NCBI GenBank assembly: GCA_021828185.1
Contig: JAKASI010000001.1
Location: forward strand, 124,001 to 188,000
DNA length: 64,000 bases
Reading direction: 5' to 3'
DNA from: an archaeon
GTDB taxonomy: Archaea; Thermoproteota; Nitrososphaeria; Nitrososphaerales; UBA183
Shown here: positions 8,033-15,647 of the stretch, piece after piece
How positions within the stretch are numbered: the stretch's first letter is position 1
How the letters are laid out: every line of letters begins with the position of its first letter
Position numbers and translations under genes: made by a program
Notes under the pieces: model-generated
Database searches by the model: none
What the model was told of the DNA's origin: nothing
Seen by the model: the letters and a program-made list of their open reading frames with translations, nothing else

Positions 8033-8199
8033 GGCGTCTCCTCCCTCAGGATCGCCAGCCAGGTTCCGATTTTGCCGACGAGCTCCTCTGCCGGCAGATA
8101 GTCAGGCTCGGCGACGATAACCTTCCTGAGAAGGGAAGACGACCCGAACCTTGCGCTGACGAAATTCTTCAGGACTCTTATGTCGATATTTTGTGGCAT
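8029..8199 (-). CDS. Small uncharacterised protein (56 aa), first gene of a three-gene operon
   Basis: A 56-codon frame from ATG to a TGA that overlaps the ATG of the next gene (ATGA). It encodes an acidic-to-neutral, mostly helical peptide; the start is MPQNIDIRVLKNF and the end is GTWLAILREETP. The four-base overlap repeated at both gene junctions of this operon makes a chance frame unlikely. No motif is recognised. It may be a small partner subunit or a repressor of the operon; a weak TATA-like stretch (TTTCTATCC on the minus strand) lies just upstream. Confidence 0.5.
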   Translation of the reverse strand: MPQNIDIRVLKNFVSARFGSSSLLRKVIVAEPDYLPAEELVGKIGTWLAILREETP

Positions 8200-8293
8200 G
8201 CGAGATGGATAGAAAGCCCCGTTGTTCGCCCTTGAATCAGAGGGCCCGGTATGGGAGATGCTTTGGCGTCACTCTGATTCCGAGGCTATCTAT

Positions 8294-8908
8294 TCAGCCC
8301 CTGTCCGTCACGCTCTCGATCAAAGAGGCGACACGTTCCTTCTTCCTAACCCTCGCCTCCCTCAGGGCCACGAATGTCACATAGGAGACAGTGATGCCGA
8401 ATGCAAGATCCAGCAACGAGAAATCCCAGAAGTATGATGGATACATCTGGAACACTACTTCGGTCAGACCAAGGAAGAAGCCAAGCCCCAGCATTGCAAG
8501 GGCTATGCTTGCGACTTCCTGCAGGCTGAAGGCGGCAAGGAAAGGTTTCAGGGCGTCCCTACCCAAAGGCGTCACGACGAGTTCGTTGGGGTCGATTATC
8601 TCTGCCACGCCGTCGACCGTAGGCACCCCTGGAGCTAGAGCGACATATCCACGATCGGATAACCAAGTGTAGCTGTTCTTGATCGTGTCATATCCCCCGA
8701 TGCCGATTTCTTTCCCGAGCCTCTCTGGAGTGGATGCCCGCGTCCCCTTTTGGTGTCCGTCGAGGTAGAGGAGGACCTTCAGCGGGCTCAACCTTACTTT
8801 CTCAAGCTTTCTCTGCCAGAGTCTCGAGAAGAACGACAGGAATCTTCGCTCGCGGCCAATGTGGCTACCCATAGACTTCTCGTGGGAGGCCGGTAGAGGC
8901 TTGCCCAT
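8294..8908 (-). CDS. Membrane-anchored winged-helix regulator
   Basis: A 204-residue protein with an N-terminal winged helix (about residues 38-115: LSPLKVLLYLDGH, then TPERLGKEIGIGGYDTIKNS as helix-turn-helix, then a wing ending in LVVTPLGRDAL). Two C-terminal membrane helices follow (about residues 127-148 and 162-183) and then a basic tail. Membrane-bound winged-helix proteins are found in archaea as signal-sensing regulators. An internal ATG (residue 13) may be the true start. It is transcribed in the same direction as the integrase upstream and lies 80 bases from it. In an island it could be a lysogeny-type or stress sensor, which is speculation. Confidence 0.65.
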   Translation of the reverse strand: MGKPLPASHEKSMGSHIGRERRFLSFFSRLWQRKLEKVRLSPLKVLLYLDGHQKGTRASTPERLGKEIGIGGYDTIKNSYTWLSDRGYVALAPGVPTVDGVAEIIDPNELVVTPLGRDALKPFLAAFSLQEVASIALAMLGLGFFLGLTEVVFQMYPSYFWDFSLLDLAFGITVSYVTFVALREARVRKKERVASLIESVTDRG

Positions 8909-8988
8909 GTTTTAGCACAACCTCGCTTCGCTGGTCCGACAGGGGAGAGGGAGTGCTGAAAGTAACCGGCGAGTCCGCTTTTTGTGTC

Positions 8989-10239
8989 TCAAATGGGTAG
9001 CTTCAGTATCGCTTTTTCGTTGGGCAAGGCCGCAACGTATTCCCACCCTTGCGTCAGGTATGACTCGATCTCGCCAATCGGCACGACCCTCTGGCGGCTC
9101 CCGTTGTTGGTCTTGGCGCCGAGGAATCTCTCCTTCACCATCTTCTGAATCTCGGCGTCCTCCATGTTCGCCAGGTCGAGCTTGTCGACTTCCTCCTCGC
9201 TGTACCCGCCCACCTTTTGCAGGATCCCCCGCTTAAACTCGACATTCCTGTCTGCCTTCTCTCCCACTGCCACGAGAATCGTCAGGTTGGGGACGGCCTT
9301 CACATATTCGCTGACCATCTCGTCTTGGGTCGGCTTCATGTAGCTTCCAGACACGCCGATTGTGTGACCCATCAGCATCTCCGTTATGATCGGCTTGACA
9401 CCGGACATCTCCATCCTCGTTTTGAAGAACTTTCGGAAAGAATGACATTGTTTCCACTCGTAGCTCCGATAGTTCTTGGTGTCGGTCAGCTTCTCCCTCA
9501 TCTTCATCTGGTTCAGGAGCTCCCCCATCTGGTTCTTCAGGGTCCTGACGCAGACCGGCCTCACCTTGCTCTGGTCGAACCTCCTCTTGTTCACCTCCCT
9601 GACGAAGACCGGGGACGAAGGGGCGATGACCTCTCCGACCTTCTCGCGGATTTCCCTGTACTTCAGTAGGTACTCGTAGCACTCCGGCGACACGAAGGTG
9701 TCGTACTCCTCCGGTTCGCCCTTGTAGATCGTGACCTTGGCGAGCTTCCACCCTTCGAACTCCACCTCCTGTATGTCCCTCCAGCGGAAATACTCCACCG
9801 AGCCGATCCTTGCCCCGGACGAAGTCAGGAAGAGTATGAGGCACTTCGTCCTGAGATCTGCGACCGCCACCACCTTGCGGATCTCCTCGAGCGTCGGCGC
9901 CCTGTCCTGGCCCGACTTCCTCACCTTCGGGATGAACTGGTTGACATATTCCCAGTCGACCCCCTTCGTCCTGTTGATCTCGAGAAACCTCCGAAGGGAA
10001 TCCCGCCAGAATGCGGTGGTGGAGGAGGCCGAGGTCCCGCTCACTTCGGCGATGAACTTGACGAAATCCTCCTCAAACGCCTTCGGGTCTCGGCTCACGG
10101 TTTGGATGAACTGGTCAGGGGACATGCCCGCCCGCCTGAGATACACCCGTATCCTGAGGATGTAGTTCTCCTTGGTCTGAGGCGCGAGCTTCCCTGACGC
10201 CCTGAGCGTCGCGATCGACGACTCTTCTTTCTCGTTCAC
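8989..10239 (-). CDS. Tyrosine recombinase (XerC/D-type integrase), intact
   Basis: A 416-residue site-specific recombinase with the catalytic set complete: Arg144 in SSGARIGS, Lys173 in YKGEP, His266-x2-Arg269 in CHSFRKFF, His292 in LMGHT and Tyr300 in SGSYMKP. Residues 15-100 form the SAM-like core-binding domain, and a 110-residue C-terminal tail follows the active site. It starts at GTG about 24 bases after the minus-strand TATA box GTTAAATATC (10258-10267). A 14-bp att-like core lies 47 bases upstream of the start. This enzyme probably integrated the island at tRNA-Phe. A decayed copy of its 5' end and promoter lies about 1.3 kb away. Confidence 0.9.
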   Translation of the reverse strand: MNEKEESSIATLRASGKLAPQTKENYILRIRVYLRRAGMSPDQFIQTVSRDPKAFEEDFVKFIAEVSGTSASSTTAFWRDSLRRFLEINRTKGVDWEYVNQFIPKVRKSGQDRAPTLEEIRKVVAVADLRTKCLILFLTSSGARIGSVEYFRWRDIQEVEFEGWKLAKVTIYKGEPEEYDTFVSPECYEYLLKYREIREKVGEVIAPSSPVFVREVNKRRFDQSKVRPVCVRTLKNQMGELLNQMKMREKLTDTKNYRSYEWKQCHSFRKFFKTRMEMSGVKPIITEMLMGHTIGVSGSYMKPTQDEMVSEYVKAVPNLTILVAVGEKADRNVEFKRGILQKVGGYSEEEVDKLDLANMEDAEIQKMVKERFLGAKTNNGSRQRVVPIGEIESYLTQGWEYVAALPNEKAILKLPI

Positions 10240-10285
10240 ACCCTATTAGTTGACCAGGATATTTAACGGCCGATGTTTCAGCCTA

Positions 10286-10299
10286 CACAGGCGTGCCGC
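10286..10299 (+). repeat. att-like core copy A
   Basis: CACAGGCGTGCCGC, upstream of the intact integrase. It differs by one base from the core at the tRNA-Phe end (copy D). The preceding AGCCTA is shared with copy C, as is the following AGG. Confidence 0.6.
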
Positions 10300-10346
10300 A
10301 GGGGCATTTCGCTGTAACTTGAGCCCGTGCCTGAACCTGCCTGCAA

Positions 10347-10733
10347 TCAGGGAAGTTTCTGTTTGACTTTCGACAGAATCCTGCCCGCCTTGGCAACGGC
10401 GTCTCGTGCCTGAGAGGGCTTCATCAGGTCAGGTTGGTATTCGGCTTCGTTCTTCAGGGCAATCAAACCTCCGAACTGCTTGGACATATCCTTGAATTCG
10501 GACGGATCAACCGCCCCCTTGACGGCATCTACAGCTCCTTCATGTCCTCCGCTGTGGCGTTTCCCAAGATAGAAGACAGAAAGTGCATCTATGGCATTGA
10601 TCGCACAGTGGACAGACGCCGTCACTGCGGCATTGTTCTTCGACTGTTTCGCAGCGTACTCCGCGACGTCGAGCATCTCCTCTGCCTTCTGCAGGTAGTT
10701 CCTGTAGAGGCTCTTATTGACGGGCTTGGACAT
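10347..10733 (-). CDS. HEPN-domain protein (toxin-like partner of the adjacent nucleotidyltransferase)
   Basis: A 128-residue all-helical protein of the HEPN type: helix 1 with YLQKAEEMLDVAEYA, a helix with HCAINAIDALSVFYLG, a His-rich turn (KRHSGGHEG), then KNEAEYQPDLM and a final helix. HEPN proteins encoded beside MNT nucleotidyltransferases form toxin-antitoxin pairs in which the HEPN is an RNase silenced by AMPylation. The usual Arg-x4-6-His motif is not seen; the equivalent place reads LKNEAEYQ with Lys instead of Arg, so it may be weak, inactive or a subfamily variant. Its start overlaps the end of the nucleotidyltransferase gene by 20 bases, so the two are one transcript. Confidence 0.72.
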   Translation of the reverse strand: MSKPVNKSLYRNYLQKAEEMLDVAEYAAKQSKNNAAVTASVHCAINAIDALSVFYLGKRHSGGHEGAVDAVKGAVDPSEFKDMSKQFGGLIALKNEAEYQPDLMKPSQARDAVAKAGRILSKVKQKLP

Positions 10734-11334
10734 CTCCTATCTTCCTCAGGTCTTTGCCCCGGACCATCCTGTAGGACTCGAGGATCGACCTACCCAGGTC
10801 CTTGTTCTTCTTTCTGACGAACGTGGCTTCGTCCATGATCAAGGGTGACAACCCAAATCCGAACTTCGAAACCGTTTTGGCGGAGGCGTCCGCAACGCGC
10901 TCGCTGGCGAGCTGTCTGTCACCCGCTACGATGAATATGTCGATGTCGCTCTGCTTCCCCTCGAGTCCCGTCGCAGCGCTCCCGAAGACGGCCACCGATC
11001 TAATCGACTTGTCGTCAAAGAACGGCCTGATCGTGGACAAGATCGCACTGAGGGTATCTTCCTCGGCTTTGATCGCGGGCCAGACTATCGAGTTCAGCAC
11101 GTAGCTCTCCTCGTTCAGGATGACCTGCTGGGCCCTCCCAACAGGTTGGAGCCTCACAACCCCTCTTTTTTCCAGAGTCCTGGCCACAAGGGCGACTTCG
11201 GGGTGCGACAGGCCAGCCGTCCTCGCCAAGTCCCTTATGGTGAACACCTTCCCCCTGTAGCGGACCAAAGTCTTGAGCACTTTGATGCTGGCCTTGCTGC
11301 CCAGGACCTCGGTCAGGTAGTCGTGGAGGGACAC
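10714..11334 (-). CDS. Winged-helix / minimal nucleotidyltransferase (MNT) fusion
   Basis: From the GTG at 11334 it is a 206-residue protein. Residues about 10-65 are a winged helix (helix-turn-helix with FTIRDLARTAGLSHPEVALV), and the rest is a polymerase-beta-like nucleotidyltransferase. That domain has GSAATGLEGKQSDIDIF, with Gly-Ser at 118-119 and metal aspartates at 130 and 132. The frame stays open upstream through the att-like sequence, so longer starts (for example ATG at 11394) are possible, but those residues lie in recombination-site DNA. It is the probable antitoxin of the HEPN protein encoded next and could repress its own promoter through the winged helix. Fusion of the DNA-binding and MNT domains is common in archaea. 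Confidence 0.78.
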   Translation of the reverse strand: MSLHDYLTEVLGSKASIKVLKTLVRYRGKVFTIRDLARTAGLSHPEVALVARTLEKRGVVRLQPVGRAQQVILNEESYVLNSIVWPAIKAEEDTLSAILSTIRPFFDDKSIRSVAVFGSAATGLEGKQSDIDIFIVAGDRQLASERVADASAKTVSKFGFGLSPLIMDEATFVRKKNKDLGRSILESYRMVRGKDLRKIGDVQARQ

Positions 11335-11398
11335 AATTTCGCAGGTCAGGGGTACTGGTAGAAAAACATTCCATATGGTAGGGAATACTGCCATAACG

Positions 11399-11427
11399 GG
11401 CGATTTGAACACGCATAGGCGTGCCGC
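11399..11427 (+). repeat. 29-bp direct repeat, copy B (att-like site)
   Basis: It is identical over 29 bases to the sequence at 15702-15730, which overlaps the 3' end of tRNA-Phe. The 14-bp core CATAGGCGTGCCGC occupies 11414-11427. On its right it abuts the truncated end of an integrase remnant, so this is a recombination junction. Confidence 0.75.
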
Positions 11428-11570
11428 TGACAGTTTGGATGAATTGATCAAGGGACATGCCCACCGCCTGGGATGCGCCCTTATCCTAAGGATGTAGTTC
11501 TCCTTGGCCTGAGCCGCGAGCTTCCCCGAAGCCTGAGTGTCGCGATCGACGACTCTTCTGTCTGGTTCAC
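11425..11570 (-). pseudogene. Integrase N-terminal remnant, truncated at an att-like site
   Basis: The DNA from 11425 to about 11649 is clearly homologous to 10092-10318, that is, to the first 49 codons, the promoter and the upstream att-like core of the intact integrase. The copy begins at GTG (11570) but has two single-base deletions relative to the intact gene, so the frame is lost after about 12 codons. It regains the frame near MSLDQFIQTVS and stops abruptly at direct repeat B. The rest of the gene is missing. It keeps a good TATA box (GTTATATATC, minus strand, 11589-11598). It is the relic of a second, related element at the same site. Confidence 0.8.
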
Positions 11571-11616
11571 GCCCTATTAGTTGACCAGGATATATAACGA
11601 CCAGTGTGTGAGCCTA

Positions 11617-11630
11617 CACAGGCGTGCCGC
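11617..11630 (+). repeat. att-like core copy C
   Basis: CACAGGCGTGCCGC, identical to copy A, upstream of the integrase remnant. It lies at the same place relative to the remnant's promoter as copy A does in the intact integrase. Confidence 0.6.
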
Positions 11631-11711
11631 AGGCGCTCTTTGCTGTAACAGACGTCGTCTGAAGGGGAGCCTTTTCTTCTCCCTCCGACATCCTCTGAAT
11701 GGCGAGAGGCC

Positions 11712-12443
11712 TTGGTCAAGGAGAGTCAATCGGTCATGGTCGTCAGTGACCTCCATTACGAGCAGACTTACCATCACGGGATCTGGGAAGGGGAGGCGTA
11801 CGACTGGCTGCTAAGGATGGTCAGGAACGCCAGGCCGGCATCCCTTATCGCGTTGGGCGACCTTGGGCATCCGTGGTTGCCCATCGACTGGCAGAGCCTT
11901 ACCGACTTGGTACCGGTTCACGCTATCTATGGAAACCACGACAACCTTAATGTCCTTCGTACGGCGGTGAACAGGGACAGCACCAAGGTATTGGCCGATG
12001 ACGGCGAAATCAGGACCATCGGTGGGCTGAGGTTCGGCTTCATCAACGGCATAATGGCGAAGAAGGGGAAGCTGAAGGTCAAGGACGGCGTCCCGAGGCA
12101 ATCGGCCGAAGACTTCCTTTCGGCCGCCGCGAAGCTTGTCGGCGTAGATGCCCTGGCCACACATGTGAGTCCCAACCTCCCAGAATACGGCGGCCGCTAC
12201 CATGCGAGCGAGGAGTTCGAAGTCTTGGACGAAGTTCTGAAGCTTGTCAAGCCACCGCTTTCGATAAGCGGGCACCTCAGCGGGCCGTACGCCCTGTCAA
12301 AGCTGCGGGACACGACCATTCTTAGAATCGACAGCAGTCCTGCTGAACGCCACTATGCTTTGGTGGACTTCGAGACGAGACAAATCAGGATTATGCACGA
12401 CCATGATCAGGTCGAAATCGGCAGTTTCGCGGAATCTTCCTGA
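11712..12443 (+). CDS. Calcineurin-like metallophosphoesterase
   Basis: A 243-residue protein (TTG start; ATG at 11736, reading MVVSDLHYE, is an equally good start and gives 235 residues). All phosphoesterase blocks are present: SDLHYE (Asp-x-His), LGDLGH (Gly-Asp), YGNHDN (Gly-Asn-His-Asp), ATHVS and SGHLSG (late metal-binding histidines). Such enzymes use two metal ions to cleave phosphodiesters in nucleotides or nucleic acids. It lies in the island cassette with the AbiE pair, 83 bases before the AbiEi start and on the same strand. A role with that toxin system is possible but not shown. Confidence 0.8.
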   Translation: MVKESQSVMVVSDLHYEQTYHHGIWEGEAYDWLLRMVRNARPASLIALGDLGHPWLPIDWQSLTDLVPVHAIYGNHDNLNVLRTAVNRDSTKVLADDGEIRTIGGLRFGFINGIMAKKGKLKVKDGVPRQSAEDFLSAAAKLVGVDALATHVSPNLPEYGGRYHASEEFEVLDEVLKLVKPPLSISGHLSGPYALSKLRDTTILRIDSSPAERHYALVDFETRQIRIMHDHDQVEIGSFAESS

Positions 12444-12493
12444 CCTGCGCCTCCATGGGATTCGTCGCGTTGGTGTTCCTTACGACAGACGAG

Positions 12494-12504
12494 TTCTTAT
12501 ATAG
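12494..12504 (+). promoter_or_regulatory. TATA box of the AbiE-like operon
   Basis: TTCTTATATAG, centred 28 bases before the ATG at 12527. It fits a leaderless transcript for the AbiEi-like gene and argues against the longer reading frame that runs through it. Confidence 0.6.
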
Positions 12505-12526
12505 TCTTGGTACTCCAACTGGACAG

Positions 12527-13294
12527 ATGCTCTACAACCAAGTCAGGTACGCAGAAGCGGCGCGAGTGTTCTACAAGCTTCGGGGCCGGACCAGCAACAG
12601 GGTCTCCACGGGGCTCGTTCAAGAGCTGGGGTACGCGAAGTACAGTACCCAGTTCTACGCGGTAAAGAAGCTGCTAGTGGAAGAAGGGATTCTAGACTCG
12701 AACGGAAAGTTCGTAGAGAACGCACCCAACGTCTGGCTGGCCGAGTTGCCGCAGATGGTCGGGCAGAAGGAAAGAGAGATGCTCTGCGACGAAGTACCAT
12801 TCAAGATATTCCTGGCTTCCGTGCTTGGGTCGAGGCGTCTCGGAGACCTGTCAAGAGCGCTTGCTCTGAGCAGAAGCAGCGCCTATCACGCGGCTTCTAG
12901 ACTCCTCAAGACAGGTCTGCTTCAAAGGAACGGTATGGAAATATCGTCTTCAGGGAGCGCGCAGGCATGGCTGTCTGGATATCTAGACGCCTGCAAGACA
13001 CACGTCAACGTCACCGGTGACATCTCGGTTCTCTTCCGGGCGGTACCGGCATACATTGACGGGCCGAGGGCCTACTTCGCCCTTCACCATGAGGTCGGAC
13101 GACCGATCGGCAGGGCAGACATGGTCATCGCGACGTGGGCCCCCTACCTTAGCTTCTGGGAATCTATCGTCAACGGGGTAAGGTATTTTCTCGAATACCA
13201 GAAGAACGTCAAGGTCCTGGTCGCCAATCCTTCGGCCAAGGTCACCTGGGTGGACAGGCTCCCGTTCAACGCGAAAGCGAGGATGCCAGGGTAG
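12527..13294 (+). CDS. AbiEi-like antitoxin / helix-turn-helix regulator
   Basis: A 255-residue protein from the ATG at 12527. It contains two winged-helix-like parts: residues about 8-60 (RVSTGLVQELGYAKYSTQFYAV as recognition region) and about 90-145 (LGDLSRALALSRSSAYHAASRLLKTG, a clear helix-turn-helix). A C-terminal domain follows. The gene directly precedes a clear AbiEii-type nucleotidyltransferase with a 5-base gap, the usual order of type IV toxin-antitoxin AbiE operons, in which AbiEi binds operator DNA and counters the toxin. Family assignment rests on architecture and position rather than on a diagnostic motif. Confidence 0.68.
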   Translation: MLYNQVRYAEAARVFYKLRGRTSNRVSTGLVQELGYAKYSTQFYAVKKLLVEEGILDSNGKFVENAPNVWLAELPQMVGQKEREMLCDEVPFKIFLASVLGSRRLGDLSRALALSRSSAYHAASRLLKTGLLQRNGMEISSSGSAQAWLSGYLDACKTHVNVTGDISVLFRAVPAYIDGPRAYFALHHEVGRPIGRADMVIATWAPYLSFWESIVNGVRYFLEYQKNVKVLVANPSAKVTWVDRLPFNAKARMPG

Positions 13295-13299
13295 CTGCC

Positions 13300-14211
13300 G
13301 TGGGGATTTTCTTCAACATAGCCGACGATGCCGTCATCGGCACCGACCCTAGAGACCTGGTGAAGGACGAGTACAAGGAGTACTTCGCAGACGCAGAGTC
13401 TGTTCAGAAGATCTACTCCGAGATATGCGCCCTAGACATGATATACAGCGTCGCCCGGATGAAGAATGGCTACTATGACCGGAGGCTGGTCCTCAAGGGC
13501 GGCATGTCTGTCAGAAACCATGTGCCCCTGCTGGATCACAGGTTCTCCTTTGACGCCGACTACGACCCCAATTCCATGGCTGGCTACAGCTTCGGGGACG
13601 TCGACGAAATTAGGACGGACCTGACGAGGTATGCCAGTCTGAGGAGATGCGACGTCCGGGTCGACCTGGCGAAGAACGATGACCGGCTGCTGTTCCTAGA
13701 ACTGAACTACAGGGACATCCTCCGTCGCGTCGGCTACACGATCGAAGAGAGGCCGAAGATTGAGCTGTGCAAGAGATGCAGGATATTCCAGCCGCCTGAA
13801 GAGAACGAGATGGCCACGATCATGAACCTGAAGTTGCTTGGGCTGGAACCGCTCATCATCAAACATGTTGGCCTGGAAGAGCAGCTGGCATCGAAGCTCT
13901 TCATAATAGGCGATTTGAGACGTGGGAAGAGGAACCACTTCGACGCCTACGACGCACTTCGAATCACTGAAAGCAACCCCGGCTTGGACTGGAAGCTGGT
14001 CAGAAACCTGTTTGCCCAGCGGGCTGAGAAACACGCTGTAAAGGGCCACGTCCTGAAGACCAAGGAGCACATCCGTGAGTGCAGGCGGCAGCTCGACACC
14101 ATGAAGCTGAACGCCAACAAGAAGAGCGGGCTCGCTCACCTTGTCTTCAAGAGAGATTTCGACTACGACGCCATGATCGAAAGGGTGAAGGCGCTTTACG
14201 ACAACGTATGA
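13300..14211 (+). CDS. AbiEii-type nucleotidyltransferase toxin
   Basis: A 303-residue protein starting at GTG. It shows the AbiEii/MenA-type pattern: KGG (66-68), then RFSFDAD (81-87) with the metal aspartates, and a later helix with VGLEEQLASKL (190-200) and RGKRNHFDAYDAL (208-220), which matches the family's Glu-Glu...Lys and Arg...Asp...Asp residues. AbiEii enzymes transfer nucleotides, in studied cases to tRNA acceptor ends, and arrest growth or abort phage infection. Four extra cysteines around 157-160 are unusual. The preceding HTH gene would be the antitoxin. The pair sits between att-like cores C and D. Confidence 0.8.
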   Translation: MGIFFNIADDAVIGTDPRDLVKDEYKEYFADAESVQKIYSEICALDMIYSVARMKNGYYDRRLVLKGGMSVRNHVPLLDHRFSFDADYDPNSMAGYSFGDVDEIRTDLTRYASLRRCDVRVDLAKNDDRLLFLELNYRDILRRVGYTIEERPKIELCKRCRIFQPPEENEMATIMNLKLLGLEPLIIKHVGLEEQLASKLFIIGDLRRGKRNHFDAYDALRITESNPGLDWKLVRNLFAQRAEKHAVKGHVLKTKEHIRECRRQLDTMKLNANKKSGLAHLVFKRDFDYDAMIERVKALYDNV

Positions 14212-14264
14212 CTTTCTACTTCACTCGCCTCCGGGTGCCCTAGCCCCGCAATCCCAACAGGGTC

Positions 14265-14525
14265 TCACTCGAGGTGCAACTGTTGGCGACCTCCTGCTCC
14301 GCCACCAGTCGCTCCGCCAGCGCCACCAACACGACCACCTCTAGGACCACCATAGATCGCGCTTCCCATCTGATTTCCGACCGACACTGCTGTAGTACGG
14401 AATCCAGAGCCTAGATGAAAGGAGTGAGTGACCGTGACTTGGCGTGAACTCCGCGTGCGGACCACCGCGGCTTCAGTGCCCAAAGTAAAACCCCCATTTC
14501 TATTAGGCGAACGATCATTCTCCAA
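14265..14525 (-). CDS. Possible small glycine-rich protein
   Basis: An 86-codon frame from TTG, with a Ser/Thr-rich first half and a Gly-rich tail. No family is recognised and the tail is low-complexity, so it may be chance. The surrounding interval of about 360 bases between two convergent genes holds nothing else that I can support. No well-placed TATA box is seen. Confidence 0.22.
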   Translation of the reverse strand: MENDRSPNRNGGFTLGTEAAVVRTRSSRQVTVTHSFHLGSGFRTTAVSVGNQMGSAIYGGPRGGRVGGAGGATGGGAGGRQQLHLE

Positions 14526-14571
14526 ATAGAAATACCAGTTTCTTATCTGTGGGCTCGTTGTGCCACCGAGC

Positions 14572-15618
14572 TCAGCTTCCGTAGAGGCGTAGCGCCCGCC
14601 TAACGTGAGCCTCTTCCATCTTGGCGGGACTGATGCCGGCGCCGCTCATGGCCGCAACAGCATGGTCGATTTCTCTGGACGGCGCCACTTTGATTAGCGC
14701 AACCAAGACCCCGAGAAGTTTCTCGGCGAAACCGTATCTCCGGGAGAGGAAGACGAGGAGGGAGTAGTCAACCTTGTTCTTCACAAGGAGTACGGGGACG
14801 GCCGCAATCCGCCTCTTGTCTTCACCCAGGAGCGCCGAGGAGACGATGTACTCGACGGCAAAGTCCCGCCCTCTCTCAGCCTCGGACCCAAGTTCTCGGT
14901 ACCCCAACCTTGCGAGGTTGTAGAACAGGTCCTTCTCGCCAATCTTGGAAGGGTCGGTCCTTTCGGGGTCGAACCTGATGCGCACCCCGCGTACCACTGC
15001 GTCCCGGATTAACTTCCAAAAATCCTGGGGCATGCAGAGGACCACCACTACGGAGAGCATCTCCTTGAACGGGTTCTTCTGAGGGGACCTCAACTCCTCG
15101 ATCAGCTCTGCGTCGGGCACGACTAGCGGCTCCACCCTTACGTTGAGCCGTACCCCTATCTCACGGGCGGCCTTCTCCACCCTCCCTTCCCATGCCTTAT
15201 CCTTCCCGTCCATGAGGACCAGCGGCTCGGCCCGGTTCAGCTTCTCGTTGCGCTCGGGATCGAGGAGGAGGATCGACTCCACGGAGGGCAGGTCCCCGAT
15301 CTCCCTCTCCAGGCCCTCGAGCAACGGCCAGGCATGGGGTCGCTTCCGCAGGAACTCCCGCTTCTTCTGGAGCTCCATTTCGGTCAGGGTGTCTAGGAGC
15401 AGGTAGCTAGCGAAATTGAGGGTGGGGATAGACGCCCTCCCACGCTTCTCCATCGTCACGATGCCTTCCTTCTCGAGCGACGACAACGCCCGGTAGATGT
15501 TCGGGTAATAGGCGGGGCCGGATTCCCTTTTCATCTCTGAGGTCAGCTGGCGGATAGAGATGGGGTCGCTCACTCGCCTCGACATGGCGTCCAAGACTCT
15601 GAACTCGGTGCCGTTCAT
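14572..15618 (-). CDS. Winged-helix protein with a degenerate nucleotidyltransferase-like domain
   Basis: A 348-residue protein. Residues 1-75 are a winged helix (ISIRQLTSEMKRESGPAYYP, then NIYRALSSLEKEGIVTMEKRG). The middle part (about 100-190) resembles the strand pattern of MNT nucleotidyltransferases (VESILLLDPE and EPLVLMDG) but lacks the Gly-Ser and Asp-x-Asp active site. The helical C-terminus (about 290-345) could be HEPN-like. It is therefore best seen as a regulator derived from a wHTH-MNT antitoxin. Three overlapping palindromes lie just upstream, suggesting that it represses itself. It is the last gene of the island before tRNA-Phe. The assignment of the middle and C-terminal domains is inference. 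Confidence 0.55.
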   Translation of the reverse strand: MNGTEFRVLDAMSRRVSDPISIRQLTSEMKRESGPAYYPNIYRALSSLEKEGIVTMEKRGRASIPTLNFASYLLLDTLTEMELQKKREFLRKRPHAWPLLEGLEREIGDLPSVESILLLDPERNEKLNRAEPLVLMDGKDKAWEGRVEKAAREIGVRLNVRVEPLVVPDAELIEELRSPQKNPFKEMLSVVVVLCMPQDFWKLIRDAVVRGVRIRFDPERTDPSKIGEKDLFYNLARLGYRELGSEAERGRDFAVEYIVSSALLGEDKRRIAAVPVLLVKNKVDYSLLVFLSRRYGFAEKLLGVLVALIKVAPSREIDHAVAAMSGAGISPAKMEEAHVRRALRLYGS

Positions 15619-15647
15619 CTTCCTCGCCGGCTGTCGCTCTCCATGCC

